NCBI RefSeq assembly: GCF_003574445.1
Contig: NZ_KZ984565.1
Location: forward strand, 1 to 64,000
DNA length: 64,000 bases
Source: Streptomyces sp. YIM 130001
Lineage (GTDB): Bacteria > Actinomycetota > Actinomycetes > Streptomycetales > Streptomycetaceae
Direction: 5' to 3'
Positions 1 through 8,068 of the stretch are shown here, in pieces. The notes under the pieces were generated by a model. The model had not been told where the DNA came from. It did not search any database and was given only the letters and a program-made list of their open reading frames with translations. A program made the translations under genes and the position numbers. How positions within the stretch are numbered: position 1 is the stretch's first letter; the number at the start of each line of letters is the position of its first letter.

Positions 1-198
1 GGTGCACGGCTATTGCGGCCGGCCCACGATCTCAGTCCCAGCCAAACGGCTTCCCGGCAGCCCGATCCCTTACGCCCGGGGATTGCGAGCTGACTTCGTC
101 GACGCAAGCCGCGCCCCACGGGCCAGACGCCGCAGCGACGCCTGGCGCCGCTCAATCCGAATCCGGCGCACGAGCCAACCCGCAGCCCGCCCCACCAC
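1..198. other. window-edge sequence with no recognised gene
   Basis: The reading frames here are open but Pro/Arg-rich and match no family I know. The only structured element is the hairpin that follows. The stretch may be the 3' end or trailer of a gene lying outside the window. Confidence 0.4.
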
Positions 199-231
199 AA
201 GGGCCGTCGGCGTTTCCCGCCGACGGCCCTT
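199..231. terminator. rho-independent-type hairpin
   Basis: A 14-bp perfect inverted repeat (AAGGGCCGTCGGCG / CGCCGACGGCCCTT) with a 5-nt TTTCC loop, followed on the + strand by TCTT. It lies 31 bp past the stop of the minus-strand secreted protein gene and can terminate transcription from either direction. Confidence 0.8.
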
Positions 232-261
232 CTTACATGGTGAGCAGAGAGACTGCCCCTG

Positions 262-762
262 TCAGCGCTGTCTCATCACGCACTTGACCCCTGTGGGATT
301 GAAGGCCGAGAGCGTGCCCGAGGTCTTGGTGCTCGCCAGCATGCCTTGGACGTAGGTCTTTTTGGTGACCTTGTAGTACTTCCTGGTCCCCTGCGTATAG
401 GCCTTGTAGACCTGGCTGTTCGAGGAGAACTTCGGGGAAGTGCACGCCGCCGTCACGCTCGCGGAGGTGGAACTACTGAAGTTGATCGAACTGGCGACCG
501 CGCCGCGTGAGATGCCCAGATCGGTTCCGATGGTACGTGTGACGGAGTACGTCTTCGAGAGCGTGCAGGTGCCGCCCTTCCCGGCGGAGCATGTCGCGAG
601 CAGCTTCCCTCCCACGTTCTTGGTGGTGGCGGTGACCTTCACCGAGTACTTGTTCTGGACAGCGGGGCCGTCGGCGGCTGCGGTCGGTGCGAAACCGACG
701 CCCAGGGCCGTGAGGGCGAGAGCGCCGGCCAGCGCGGTTGCCCCAGTGCGAGTTCTTGCCAC
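262..762 (-). CDS. small secreted protein, function unknown
   Basis: A 166-residue exported protein. It begins with a classical Sec signal peptide (basic MARTRTG, a hydrophobic Ala/Leu core, then PTAAA-D near residue 30). The mature part is rich in Ser, Thr, Lys and Tyr with no recognisable enzyme motif. It has four cysteines (LATC, GGTC, TAAC, VKC), which could form two disulfides, and ends in basic VMRQR. I chose the GTG at 760-762 because an AAGGA lies about 8 nt upstream and the signal peptide starts exactly there; the open frame further upstream lacks secretory character. A strong hairpin follows the stop. It resembles small actinobacterial secreted Ig-like or cell-wall-associated proteins, but I cannot name a family. 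Confidence 0.75.
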   Translation of the reverse strand: MARTRTGATALAGALALTALGVGFAPTAAADGPAVQNKYSVKVTATTKNVGGKLLATCSAGKGGTCTLSKTYSVTRTIGTDLGISRGAVASSINFSSSTSASVTAACTSPKFSSNSQVYKAYTQGTRKYYKVTKKTYVQGMLASTKTSGTLSAFNPTGVKCVMRQR

Positions 763-1051
763 GTGAAGTCCTTGTCCGTTTGGAGTGGGGGGTGCTTCAC
801 CGTCATTCGTTCCATGGCGACGGCTGCCCAGAGTGTGCCATGGGGGCGCCAGAAGGTACCTCAGATGTTTCAGGGTTGGCAGAGGCCGGTGAGGCGGCGG
901 CATGGGCCTGCAACCCCGCCCCGCCAGAAGGGCCATCGGCATCCCACCAGGGCGCGTGAGTTCTCGCGCAGCGCGACGAGACACTCGCGAGCGCGGCGGT
1001 CGGCGACACGACCGTTGCATGACGTCGTCCTCATCGAACTCCACAACCCGG
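763..1051. other. non-coding; upstream region of the secreted protein gene
   Basis: All open frames here are shadows. The stretch separates the secreted-protein gene from the decayed Rpn-like gene and presumably holds the former's promoter. I could not identify a convincing -35/-10 pair. Confidence 0.4.
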
Positions 1052-1252
1052 TCATCGACGGAGGCGCCCTCCGGCACCCTCGCTCAACACGCTGAACTTG
1101 ACAGAGAAGTGGCAGGAGGTGCTGCTCTGGTGGGCGTCGTCGGGCACGGTGAGACCACGCTGCTTCAGGATGACCAGCAGGGCCTCGGCCAGGTCCTCGT
1201 CGCGGTCTTCGTCCCGGCCTTCGTCCCGGATCTCTTCGGCGAGGTACGACTT
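1052..1252 (-). pseudogene. C-terminal remnant of an Rpn/PD-(D/E)XK-like protein
   Basis: On the minus strand, from 1252 down to the TGA at 1052, the frame reads KSYLAEEIRDEG, then an acidic Asp/Glu/Arg stretch, then ALLVILKQRGLTVPDDA. This is the usual C-terminal pattern of the Streptomyces Rpn-like protein whose N-terminus lies at 1468-1776 (a charged linker, then a helix with LxVLxxRGLxVP). An in-frame TAA directly precedes it and no start codon is available. It is therefore a detached fragment of the same gene, with roughly the middle 130-170 residues missing. Confidence 0.6.
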
Positions 1253-1467
1253 GCCTTACGCTCACGAGGCATCATCGGGGGTTCACTTGCGTTCGTCCGT
1301 CCAGCCTTCCCCTTGCTTGTGGTTCCCAGATGGCCAGAGAACCCTTGAGCTTGAACGCTCAGCCTCACACCCCGCCGTTACCAGCGACGCACGTGAGCGC
1401 GGGGACCGGTCCGAGTACAGACCTGAAGTTCGGCCGTATCAACTACCCTTCGCGCGGCCTTACTTAC
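1253..1467. other. unrecognised sequence between two halves of a broken gene
   Basis: About 215 bp separate the two recognisable pieces of the Rpn-like gene. Neither strand gives similarity to the missing centre of that family, and I saw no terminal inverted repeats of an insertion sequence. It looks like deletion scar plus drift. Confidence 0.4.
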
Positions 1468-1776
1468 TCAAATGGAGCGACATCGTGTCGCACGACAGGC
1501 GACGTAGTACGCCCAACTCGCCGGCTTGTCCGGGTCCTTCTTGCCCTGGGCCTCCACTGCGAGGAGGAATGCGCCCTGCCCGGTGGTGTCGAAGTCGAAC
1601 CTGAGCAGAGTGTCCACCCGCCGTTCCACGGGGCTGTCCTCGGTGAGGTCGGTGGGCAGCGTGGGCGCCCTGACCGGTCTCGGGATGTCGGCCCCCGGGA
1701 ACTGGGACACGCGGCTGAAGAGTCCGGGGTCGTGCTGGAAGATGCGGTGCATCGTCTCGTGGGATGAGCTGACCAT
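1468..1776 (-). pseudogene. N-terminal remnant of an Rpn/PD-(D/E)XK-like protein
   Basis: The reading frame from ATG 1774-1776 gives a 102-residue product with the hallmark start of a large Streptomyces family of nuclease-fold proteins: SSHETMHRIFQHDPGLFSR, then LPTDLTE, ERRVDTLLR, LAVEAQGKKDPDKPASWAYY. Family members are about 290-300 residues and continue with Y-L-A-Y-L. Here similarity stops abruptly after AYYVA and a foreign tail (CRATRCRSI) leads to a stop. The core acidic and EAQ motif survives but the rest of the fold is absent, so the product is unlikely to work. The C-terminal piece lies at 1052-1252. Confidence 0.7.
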
Positions 1777-2038
1777 GCAGTTCCGTTCGGAGTGCGGGCG
1801 GTCCGGGTGAGCTTAGGGCGATCAACAGGCCCTGGCCGCAGCTCAGTTGATGTTGTTCGCTCGGTCGGGTGAGATCGCTTGACGGCCGTGTCGTCCGTGG
1901 GGCATATGCGTCCGGCATCGACGGGCGATGAGGTTCGTCCGGTACGTCGGTCCACCTGGGTGGCACCGCGTGAGTCCGGACGGGACCACGTCGGCCGCAG
2001 GCCGCAGACCGTAGGCCGCAGACCGGAGGGCAGTTGAT
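1777..2038. other. intergenic region with a short direct repeat
   Basis: No gene was recognised. At 1992-2028 the motif GGCCGCAG recurs three times (GGCCGCAGGCCGCAG, then GGCCGCAGACC), directly before the ribosome binding site of the DUF1905 gene. Confidence 0.5.
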
Positions 2039-2311
2039 GTGATCGACAAGGAATTCACGGCGACCCTGCGGAAGAGCCCGGAGCAAGGCGGCTGGACCTA
2101 CGTGGTGTGGTCCGAGTCCGTCGCCTTCTTCGGTACCCGCGGGCTGGTGAAGGTTCGCGGCACGGTCGACGGGCACCCGTTCCGCAGCTCGTTCATGGCG
2201 CTCGGCGACGGCAGGCACAAGCTGCCGGTGAAGGCGGACGTACGGAAGGCGATCGGCAAGCGGGAGGGCGACGAGGTGACGGTCCGCCTGCTGGAGCGGA
2301 TCGAGGCGTAG
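2039..2311 (+). CDS. DUF1905 domain protein
   Basis: A 90-residue cytoplasmic protein covering essentially one DUF1905 domain, a small beta-barrel-like fold of unknown function common in actinobacteria and often attached to YdeI/OmdA proteins. Recognisable elements are the opening IDKEFTATL, GGWTYVVWSESVAFFGTRGLVKVRG near residues 17-40, FRSSFMALGDGRHKLPVKADVRKAIGK, and GDEVTVRLLER at the end. The GTG start is preceded by GGAGGG at a proper distance; an overlapping ATG is in another frame. It stands alone between a decayed gene and gdhA, so its partners are not evident. Confidence 0.88.
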   Translation: MIDKEFTATLRKSPEQGGWTYVVWSESVAFFGTRGLVKVRGTVDGHPFRSSFMALGDGRHKLPVKADVRKAIGKREGDEVTVRLLERIEA

Positions 2312-3014
2312 GTGGTCCTCCGGGGGTGTGGGGGCGGGCTCGGTGCGGCGCGGCGGTGCCGCCCGGGTCCGACCGAGAGTGGCCGGACGCGGAAGGCCCG
2401 TACATGGACCGGGAGTTGAGGATGGGGTGGCCGCTCTCGCGTCGCGGAGCTTCGGGGCGGCGACGGGGTGCGGCGAGGATCTCGTATACGACACGAGGCC
2501 GACGGGCGCGTCCCCGTGTCGGATCGGGTGGGCGGCTTCCGTCTCCGGCACACCCGGACAGGGGGGGGCAGGTTCTCGGCGCCAACGGCGTCGCCTGGAC
2601 GGCCTGAAAGGTGCGAAGCCGCGACGGGTCCGGGACTCCTTCGCCGCGTACGCCTCGGGGGAGTGACGTATGCCACCGCCGGGTGGTCGCTGATCACGCG
2701 CGTCCTGCGTCCGGTTCGCCCACGTGTGGGGCGCGTTGGGGTGCTCGCGCAGAGTGGTGGAGGCGTTTCGGTGCGCGGTAGCCGAGTCTCAGATTGCGGA
2801 AGGTGAGCCCGGGCCCCTGGTCTCGCGATTTACCGGGCTGTAACACTGAAGGGTCGGCCGCTCCTCGGACGCTCCGGGGCGGCCGCCGTCCTGCGCGCGG
2901 CAACGGCGCCGAGCGTTCATCACCGGTGCGTACCGGAGGCAGGGCCGTGTCGTGATCCGGCGCGTGCCGAGGGCCTCGTCCGTACGGGTAACAGCTGTGC
3001 CAGAAAGGGACCCC
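2312..3014. other. 703-bp gene-free region upstream of gdhA
   Basis: No reading frame resembles a known protein; the open frames are GC-rich shadows. The stretch contains a run of eight G at about 2562. Nearer gdhA is a TTTACC-GGGCT-GTAAC sequence at about 2830. It should contain the gdhA promoter, which I could not place firmly. Confidence 0.4.
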
Positions 3015-4382
3015 GTGGCGACACGATCCGAGACGAAGACCGCGCTGACCTCCCTCGAGAACCTCCGCCTCGAGACGGAGCGGCGCAATCCGGCCCAGCC
3101 CGAGTTCCACCAGGCCGTGCACGAGGTGCTCGAGACGCTCGCACCGGTGCTCGCGGCCCGTCCCGAGTACGCCGAACCGGGCCTCGTGGAGCGCCTCTGC
3201 GAGCCCGAGCGGCAGATCATCTTCCGTGTGCCGTGGCAGGACGACCAAGGCCGGGTGCACGTGAACCGCGGGTTCCGCGTCGAGTTCAACAGCGCCCTCG
3301 GCCCGTACAAGGGCGGACTGCGCTTCCACCCGTCGGTGAACCTCGGCGTCATCAAGTTCCTCGGCTTCGAGCAGGTCTTCAAGAACGCGCTGACCGGACT
3401 CGGCATCGGCGGCGGCAAGGGCGGCAGCGACTTCGATCCGCACGGGCGCAGCGATGCGGAGGTCATGCGGTTCTGCCAGTCGTTCATGACCGAGCTGCAG
3501 CGCCACATCGGTGAGCACACGGACGTACCGGCGGGCGACATCGGCGTCGGCGGCCGGGAGATCGGCTACCTCTTCGGGCAGTACCGCCGGATCACCAACC
3601 GCTGGGAGGCCGGCGTGCTGACCGGCAAGGGCCCGCAGTGGGGCGGCTCCGCGATGCGGCCGGAGGCGACCGGGTACGGCGCCGTGCTGTTCGCGGCGGC
3701 GATGCTGCGGGAGCGGGGCGAGGACCTGGAGGGCCAGTCGGCGGTGGTCTCCGGCTCCGGGAACGTCGCGATCTACACGATCGAGAAGCTGAACTCCCTC
3801 GGTGCGAACGCACTGACGTGCTCCGACTCCAGCGGCTACGTGGTCGACGAGAAGGGCATCGACCTGGAACTGCTCAAGCAGATCAAGGAGGTCGAGCGCG
3901 GGCGCGTGGACGCGTACGCGGAGCGGCGGGGCTCGTCGGCGCGGTTCGTGCCGGGCGGGCGGGTCTGGGACGTCCCGGCGGACGTCGCGCTGCCGTCGGC
4001 CACGCAGAACGAACTGGAGGAGAACGACGCCGCCGCGCTGATCCGCAACGGTGTGAAGGCCGTGTCCGAGGGCGCGAACATGCCGACCACGCCGGAGGCC
4101 GTGCACCTCTTCCAGCAGGCGGGCGTCGCCTTCGGCCCCGGCAAGGCGGCCAACGCGGGAGGAGTCGCGGTCAGCGCCTTGGAGATGGCGCAGAACGCCT
4201 CCCGTACGGCCTGGTCGGCGGAGCGGGTCGACGAGGAGCTCGTCCGGATCATGGACGACATCCATGTCAACTGCCACGAGACCGCGGAGCGGTACGGGGC
4301 GCCCGGCGACTACGTGACGGGCGCGAACATCGCCGGCTTCGAGCGGGTCGCCGACGCGATGATCGCGCAGGGGATCATCTGA
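3015..4382 (+). CDS. gdhA: NADP-specific glutamate dehydrogenase
   Basis: Catalyses reductive amination of 2-oxoglutarate to glutamate with NADPH and ammonium, in the cytoplasm. The 455-residue length is typical of the hexameric bacterial NADP enzyme. Substrate-site residues are visible: Lys99 in YKGGLRFHPSV, catalytic Lys135 in GIGGGKGG, and Asp175 in PAGDIGVGGREIG. The nucleotide fold begins with VVSGSGNVAIYTIEKL (about 245-259), and SEGANMPTTPEA and GKAANAGGVAVSALEMAQN are conserved C-terminal blocks. The GTG at 3015 was chosen because GAAAGGGA lies just upstream; an earlier GTG at 2997 lacks a ribosome site. A 7-bp tandem repeat follows the stop immediately. Confidence 0.97.
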   Translation: MATRSETKTALTSLENLRLETERRNPAQPEFHQAVHEVLETLAPVLAARPEYAEPGLVERLCEPERQIIFRVPWQDDQGRVHVNRGFRVEFNSALGPYKGGLRFHPSVNLGVIKFLGFEQVFKNALTGLGIGGGKGGSDFDPHGRSDAEVMRFCQSFMTELQRHIGEHTDVPAGDIGVGGREIGYLFGQYRRITNRWEAGVLTGKGPQWGGSAMRPEATGYGAVLFAAAMLRERGEDLEGQSAVVSGSGNVAIYTIEKLNSLGANALTCSDSSGYVVDEKGIDLELLKQIKEVERGRVDAYAERRGSSARFVPGGRVWDVPADVALPSATQNELEENDAAALIRNGVKAVSEGANMPTTPEAVHLFQQAGVAFGPGKAANAGGVAVSALEMAQNASRTAWSAERVDEELVRIMDDIHVNCHETAERYGAPGDYVTGANIAGFERVADAMIAQGII

Positions 4383-4384
4383 TC

Positions 4385-4482
4385 GCTCAGGGCTCAGGGC
4401 TCAGGGCTCAGGGCTCAGGGCTCAGGGCTCAGGGCTCAGGGCTCAGGGCTCAGGGCTCGGGGCTCGGGGCTCGGGGCTCGGG
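4385..4482. repeat. heptanucleotide tandem repeat
   Basis: Fourteen perfect head-to-tail 7-mers start 2 bp after the gdhA stop: ten copies of GCTCAGG then four of GCTCGGG. The single-base switch divides the array into two homogeneous blocks. The repeat is not in a coding region and its period is not a multiple of three. Confidence 0.97.
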
Positions 4483-4549
4483 GGTCGCGCCTGGCGGGTC
4501 CGGAGTCGCGGCTTTCGGGGGCGGTGGGTCGTGGGCGCACAATGGCTGC

Positions 4550-4927
4550 ATGAATGCCTCCGACCCCACCAGCCCCCTGGAGCAGGCGCTGCACCAGGCC
4601 CGCGCGCTCATCCTCGCCGATCTGGTGGCGGGTGCCGTCGCGGAGGCGGACGTCGTCACGCTCGTCGAGGACTCGGTGACCCACCGGCGCTGGTGGGTCG
4701 AACAGTGGCCCGAGGGCGCGGCGTACGTCTCCGGCCTGGTCGCCCAGGACGTCCAGGACGCGCTCCTGGAGAAGTACGGGCGCTGGCCGCTGTGCCCCGC
4801 CTGCGGCTCTGGCGAACCTCACGCCCTGGACGTGGAACCGGAGTTGGGCGAGGACCCGCACTGGGTGTGCGGGAAGGCCGGGATCGTGGTCGCGCCGGTG
4901 GGATCGCTCGGATCGGTACTGGGCTGA
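4550..4927 (+). CDS. conserved hypothetical protein with a zinc-ribbon-like motif
   Basis: A 125-residue cytoplasmic protein. The N-terminal two thirds are helical (LEQALHQARALILADLVAGAV). The C-terminus holds CPACG (about 84-88) and a later WVCG, enough for a partial zinc ribbon. The function is unknown. Start ATG 4550 follows a CACAAT box by 6 nt, so the mRNA may be leaderless. The next gene (DUF4031) starts 4 bp after the stop, so the two are probably co-transcribed. Confidence 0.75.
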   Translation: MNASDPTSPLEQALHQARALILADLVAGAVAEADVVTLVEDSVTHRRWWVEQWPEGAAYVSGLVAQDVQDALLEKYGRWPLCPACGSGEPHALDVEPELGEDPHWVCGKAGIVVAPVGSLGSVLG

Positions 4928-4931
4928 CCCC

Positions 4932-5213
4932 GTGACCGTCTATATCGATCCGCCGACCTGGCCCGGGCACGGGCGTCTCTGGTCGCACCTGGTCAGCGAT
5001 GTCTCGTACGCGGAACTGCACGCCTTCGCCGCGTCGATCGGCTGCCCTCGCCGCGCCTTCGAACGCGACCACTACGACGTCCCCGCCCACCGCTACGCCG
5101 ACGCGGTCGCCGGAGGCGCGCTGGAGGTCTCCAGCCGTGAGGTCGTCCGCCTGCTCACCGCGGCGGGGCTGCGGAGGCGGAAGGGTGGGGGTGCTCCGGG
5201 GCGAGAGCGGTGA
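4932..5213 (+). CDS. DUF4031 domain protein
   Basis: A 93-residue protein of the DUF4031 family. It shows the standard pattern VYIDPPTWPGHGRLWSHLVSD, SYAELHAFAASIGCPRRAFERDHYDVPAHRYADAV, then a short helix ending LLTAAGLRRRK. The conserved Asp, Trp, His and Tyr residues are intact, suggesting a small enzyme or binding fold, but no activity is established. The GTG start lies 4 bp after the preceding gene. Its last codons run into the first unit of the palindromic array at 5205. Confidence 0.88.
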   Translation: MTVYIDPPTWPGHGRLWSHLVSDVSYAELHAFAASIGCPRRAFERDHYDVPAHRYADAVAGGALEVSSREVVRLLTAAGLRRRKGGGAPGRER

Positions 5214-5466
5214 TCTCGGTTCGGAGCAGTGCACCTGTACGAGAGCAGTGTTCACGCATCGGAGCAGTGCACCTGCACGAGAGCAGTGCTCACGCACCAG
5301 AGCGGTGCTCCCACTTCAGAGCGGCGCTCCCGCCGCGGAGAGAGCGCCGCTCACGCCGTAGAGCGGTGCTCTCGTTCTCGAGCGGTGCTCACGCCGTAGA
5401 GCGGTGCTCTCGTTCTCGAGCGCCGCTCCCGCCGTAGAGCGGTGCTCTCGTTCCCGAGCACTGCTC
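5205..5466. repeat. array of 14 near-palindromic units on a 19-bp period
   Basis: Fourteen copies of an 11-bp element GAGC-NNN-GCTC (for example GAGCAGTGCTC, GAGCGGTGCTC, GAGCGCCGCTC). They begin at 5205, 5224, 5243, 5262, 5281, 5300, 5319, 5342, 5361, 5380, 5399, 5418, 5437 and 5456. Every step is 19 bp except one of 23. The 8-nt spacers alternate between two types (ACGCCGTA-like and TCGTTCTC-like), so units 8-13 also form three copies of a 38-bp repeat. The first three or four units are the most degenerate. The array fills the gap between the DUF4031 and HD-domain genes. Confidence 0.95.
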
Positions 5467-5500
5467 CCGCGGTTGCGTGAGGGCTGGATACGCTCGGCGT

Positions 5501-6208
5501 ATGGCTGACGATGTTCCGCAGGAGTCCACCTCCCCGCCCGATTCCGGCTCCGACGCGGACCGCGACGCCGTACTGCGGCGACAGTGGGCGGAGGCGTTGC
5601 GGGGTGCGCGCGACGGCGACGGGCCCGACCCCGAGCCGTACGCGGAGAATCTGCTCGCACGGTGGGCCGAGCCGCAGCGGAAGTACCACACCACCGAGCA
5701 CCTGGCGGCCGTGCTCGGGCACGTCGACACCCTCGCGCAGCACGCGGACGCCCCCGACCTCGTACGGCTGGCCGCCTGGTTCCACGACGCGGTGTATCTG
5801 CCGGAGCGTTCCGAGAACGAGGAGCGATCGGCGAGCATCGCCGAACGAGCCCTGCACGAGGCCGGGTTGGCACCCGAGGCGGTCGCCGAGGTGGCCCGGC
5901 TCGTACGGCTCACCGTCACCCACGACCCGGCCGAGGGCGACACCGACGGCGAGGTGCTCTGCGACGCCGACCTCGCGATCCTGGCCTCCTCGCCGGACGA
6001 CTACGCGGCATACGCGGCGGCGGTACGGGTGGAGTACGGGTTCGTGCCGGACGACGCGTTCGCCGTCGGGCGGGCCGGGGTGCTGCGCCAACTGCTCGAC
6101 CTGCCGAGGCTGTTCCGCACCCCGTACGGCGCCGAGCACTGGGAGGGCCCCGCCCGCCACAATCTCGCTACCGAACTCCGTCTGATCGGCGCACAATCAT
6201 CCCGATGA
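5501..6208 (+). CDS. HD-domain metal-dependent phosphohydrolase
   Basis: A 235-residue protein of the COG4339-like HD superfamily. Metal ligands are visible as His in RKYHTTEHL (about 63-70), the HD pair in AAWFHDAVY (about 93-101), and a later Asp in VLCDADLAILA. Relatives are uncharacterised predicted phosphohydrolases. ATG 5501 was preferred: the frame is open further upstream, but TACGCT ends 6 nt before the ATG, consistent with a leaderless transcript starting right after the palindromic array. The stop overlaps the next start as ATGA. Confidence 0.88.
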   Translation: MADDVPQESTSPPDSGSDADRDAVLRRQWAEALRGARDGDGPDPEPYAENLLARWAEPQRKYHTTEHLAAVLGHVDTLAQHADAPDLVRLAAWFHDAVYLPERSENEERSASIAERALHEAGLAPEAVAEVARLVRLTVTHDPAEGDTDGEVLCDADLAILASSPDDYAAYAAAVRVEYGFVPDDAFAVGRAGVLRQLLDLPRLFRTPYGAEHWEGPARHNLATELRLIGAQSSR

Positions 6209-6786
6209 CGACCACCAAAGGCGCACAGGGCGGACGGACCCTCGCCACGGCGCGCATGACGCTGACCGAGATCGACCCCACGCAGGCCACGGCGCTCAGC
6301 GTCGGCGGGCCCGGCGGGTTCGACTGGATCACCGGAGGGCCGGTGGAGGGCACCCGGGCCGGGGCCGGCTTTCTGGCGAAGGCCGCGTCGGAGGGCCGGT
6401 ACCGAGCGGGCTGGGGCATGTACGTCCTGGTCCGCGACGCCGACGGCCTCGCACTCGGCGCCATGGGCTTCCACGGGGCTCCGGCCGACGGCCGCGTCGA
6501 GGTCGGCTACGACCTGGTCCCCGCTGCCCGCGGCGACGGCTACGCGACCGAGGCACTGCGCGCCCTGAGCGCCTGGGCCCTCGCCGACCCGGCCGTCACC
6601 ACGGTCGTGGCCCGCAGCGAGCCGTCGAACACCGCCTCCCGGGCCGTCCTCGCCCGAGCCGGTTTCACCCTGACCCGCGGCCCCGAGACGACCGACGACC
6701 ACGGCGAGGTCGTCACGTACGAGCTGGCCCGGAAGACCGGGCCCTCGGGCAGGAATGTGCCGTCGTCACCTCGTGTTACTGGCTGA
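6205..6786 (+). CDS. GNAT family N-acetyltransferase
   Basis: A 193-residue member of the RimJ/RimL-type GNAT fold that would transfer acetyl from acetyl-CoA to an amine. Motif A is visible as VEVGYDLVPAARGDGYATEALRAL (about 97-120), followed by VVARSEPSNTASRAVLARAGF, the usual C-terminal GNAT block. The substrate is unknown. ATG 6205 overlaps the previous stop by ATGA. A CACAAT box 7 nt upstream suggests an additional internal, leaderless promoter. The C-terminal KTGPSGRNVPSSPRVTG tail is poorly conserved-looking. Confidence 0.88.
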   Translation: MTTTKGAQGGRTLATARMTLTEIDPTQATALSVGGPGGFDWITGGPVEGTRAGAGFLAKAASEGRYRAGWGMYVLVRDADGLALGAMGFHGAPADGRVEVGYDLVPAARGDGYATEALRALSAWALADPAVTTVVARSEPSNTASRAVLARAGFTLTRGPETTDDHGEVVTYELARKTGPSGRNVPSSPRVTG

Positions 6787-6787
6787 T

Positions 6788-8053
6788 ATGCCTTCCGCTT
6801 CCGCCGAGTCCCCGGCGCCTGCCCCTGCCCGCATGCCGTTGGCCGTGTACATCCTCGGTCTGTCCGTCTTCGCACTCGGTACGAGTGAGTTCATGCTGTC
6901 GGGGCTGCTGCCGCCGATCGCGGACGACATGGATGTGTCGATCCCGCAGGCGGGGCTGCTGATCTCGGCGTTCGCGATCGGCATGGTGGTGGGTGCCCCG
7001 CTGCTGGCGGTCGCGACCCTGCAGTTGCCGCGGCGGGCGACGCTGATCTGGCTGATCTCCGTGTTCGGTGTCGGGCAGGTGGCGGGGGCGCTGGCTCCCA
7101 CGTACGAGATCCTCTTCACTTCGCGGGTGGTCAGTGCGCTGGCCTGCGCCGGGTTCTGGGCGGTCGGTGCGTCCGTGGCGATCGCGATGGTCGACCGCAA
7201 GGCGCGGGCGCGGGCGATGGCCGTGATGATCGGCGGACTGTCCATCGCCAACGTTCTCGGCGTCCCGCTCGGTGCCTTCCTCGGTGAGCACCTGGGCTGG
7301 CGTTCGGCGTTCTGGGCGGTGGGCGGGGCGACCGTGATCGCCCTGGTCGGCATCGTCACTCTCGTCCCGCGCATCCCCACGCCCGACGAGAAGCCGCGGC
7401 TCGACCGGGAGTTGAGCATCTACCGGGACAAGCACGTGTGGACCCAGGTCGCGGTCGTGACGCTGGCCGGCGGCGCCGTGTTCTGTGCGTTCAGCTATCT
7501 GTCGCCGCTGCTCACGGACGTGACCGGACTGGGTACCTCCGCCGTGCCGACCGTGCTCGGCCTCTTCGGGGTCGGCGCGCTGGTAGGGACCATGATCGGC
7601 GGACGGTACGCGGACGCGCACCTGTTCGGTGTGCTGTTCAGCGGGATCACCGCCTCGCTCGTGTTCCTGGTCGCGCTGGCGCTGTTCGCGGACAACGCGG
7701 TGATGGCGGTCGGCCTCTCGTTCCTGATCGGCGTCTCGGCGTTCTACACGGCACCGGCGCTCAACGCCCGGATGTTCAACGTCGCCGGCGCCGCCCCCAC
7801 CCTGGCCGGCGCCACCACGACGTCCTCGTTCAACCTCGGCAACGCGGGCGGCCCCTGGCTGGGCGGCCTCGTCATCGACGCCGGCCTCGGTTACCGTTCC
7901 CCGGCCTGGGCAGGCGCAGGCATGGCGGTCGCGGCCCTGGTCGCGACGTTCGTCGCGTTGCGCCTGGAGCGGGGCGCGCAGTCCCGCCCGTCCACCCGCG
8001 TGGTGGCGAGCGGGCCGTCCCTGTCGAAGGCGGCGGAGGAGACCCGGCGCTAG
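6788..8053 (+). CDS. MFS drug exporter, Cml/CmlR-like
   Basis: A 421-residue, 12-helix major facilitator of the DHA1 class. The start of helix 1 reads LAVYILGLSVFALGTSEFMLSGLLPPIADDMDVSIPQAG, essentially the signature of the actinobacterial chloramphenicol-exporter (Cml/Cmx) group. The motif-C-like stretch around GGLSIANVLGVPLGAFLGEHLGWRSAFW supports drug/H+ antiport. It could export phenicols or an unrelated compound; sequence does not decide. ATG 6788 lies 1 bp after the GNAT stop, so translational coupling is likely. A 14-bp-period repeat follows the stop. Confidence 0.88.
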   Translation: MPSASAESPAPAPARMPLAVYILGLSVFALGTSEFMLSGLLPPIADDMDVSIPQAGLLISAFAIGMVVGAPLLAVATLQLPRRATLIWLISVFGVGQVAGALAPTYEILFTSRVVSALACAGFWAVGASVAIAMVDRKARARAMAVMIGGLSIANVLGVPLGAFLGEHLGWRSAFWAVGGATVIALVGIVTLVPRIPTPDEKPRLDRELSIYRDKHVWTQVAVVTLAGGAVFCAFSYLSPLLTDVTGLGTSAVPTVLGLFGVGALVGTMIGGRYADAHLFGVLFSGITASLVFLVALALFADNAVMAVGLSFLIGVSAFYTAPALNARMFNVAGAAPTLAGATTTSSFNLGNAGGPWLGGLVIDAGLGYRSPAWAGAGMAVAALVATFVALRLERGAQSRPSTRVVASGPSLSKAAEETRR

Positions 8054-8068
8054 ACACGCAGGCCCCGT

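Noticed and set aside
1460..2551. 363-residue minus-strand frame
   Set aside because: Pro/Arg-rich, overlapping the DUF1905 gene and the Rpn-like remnant in a different frame; no recognisable domain.
2825..2850. GlnR-type nitrogen operator upstream of gdhA
   Set aside because: TTTACC and GTAAC half-sites are present but the spacing and second-half sequence do not match the GTnAC-n6-GAAAC pattern well enough.
5205..5466. CRISPR-like appearance of the palindromic array
   Set aside because: The period is 19 bp with 8-nt alternating spacers, too short and too uniform for repeats and unique spacers, and no cas genes are present.
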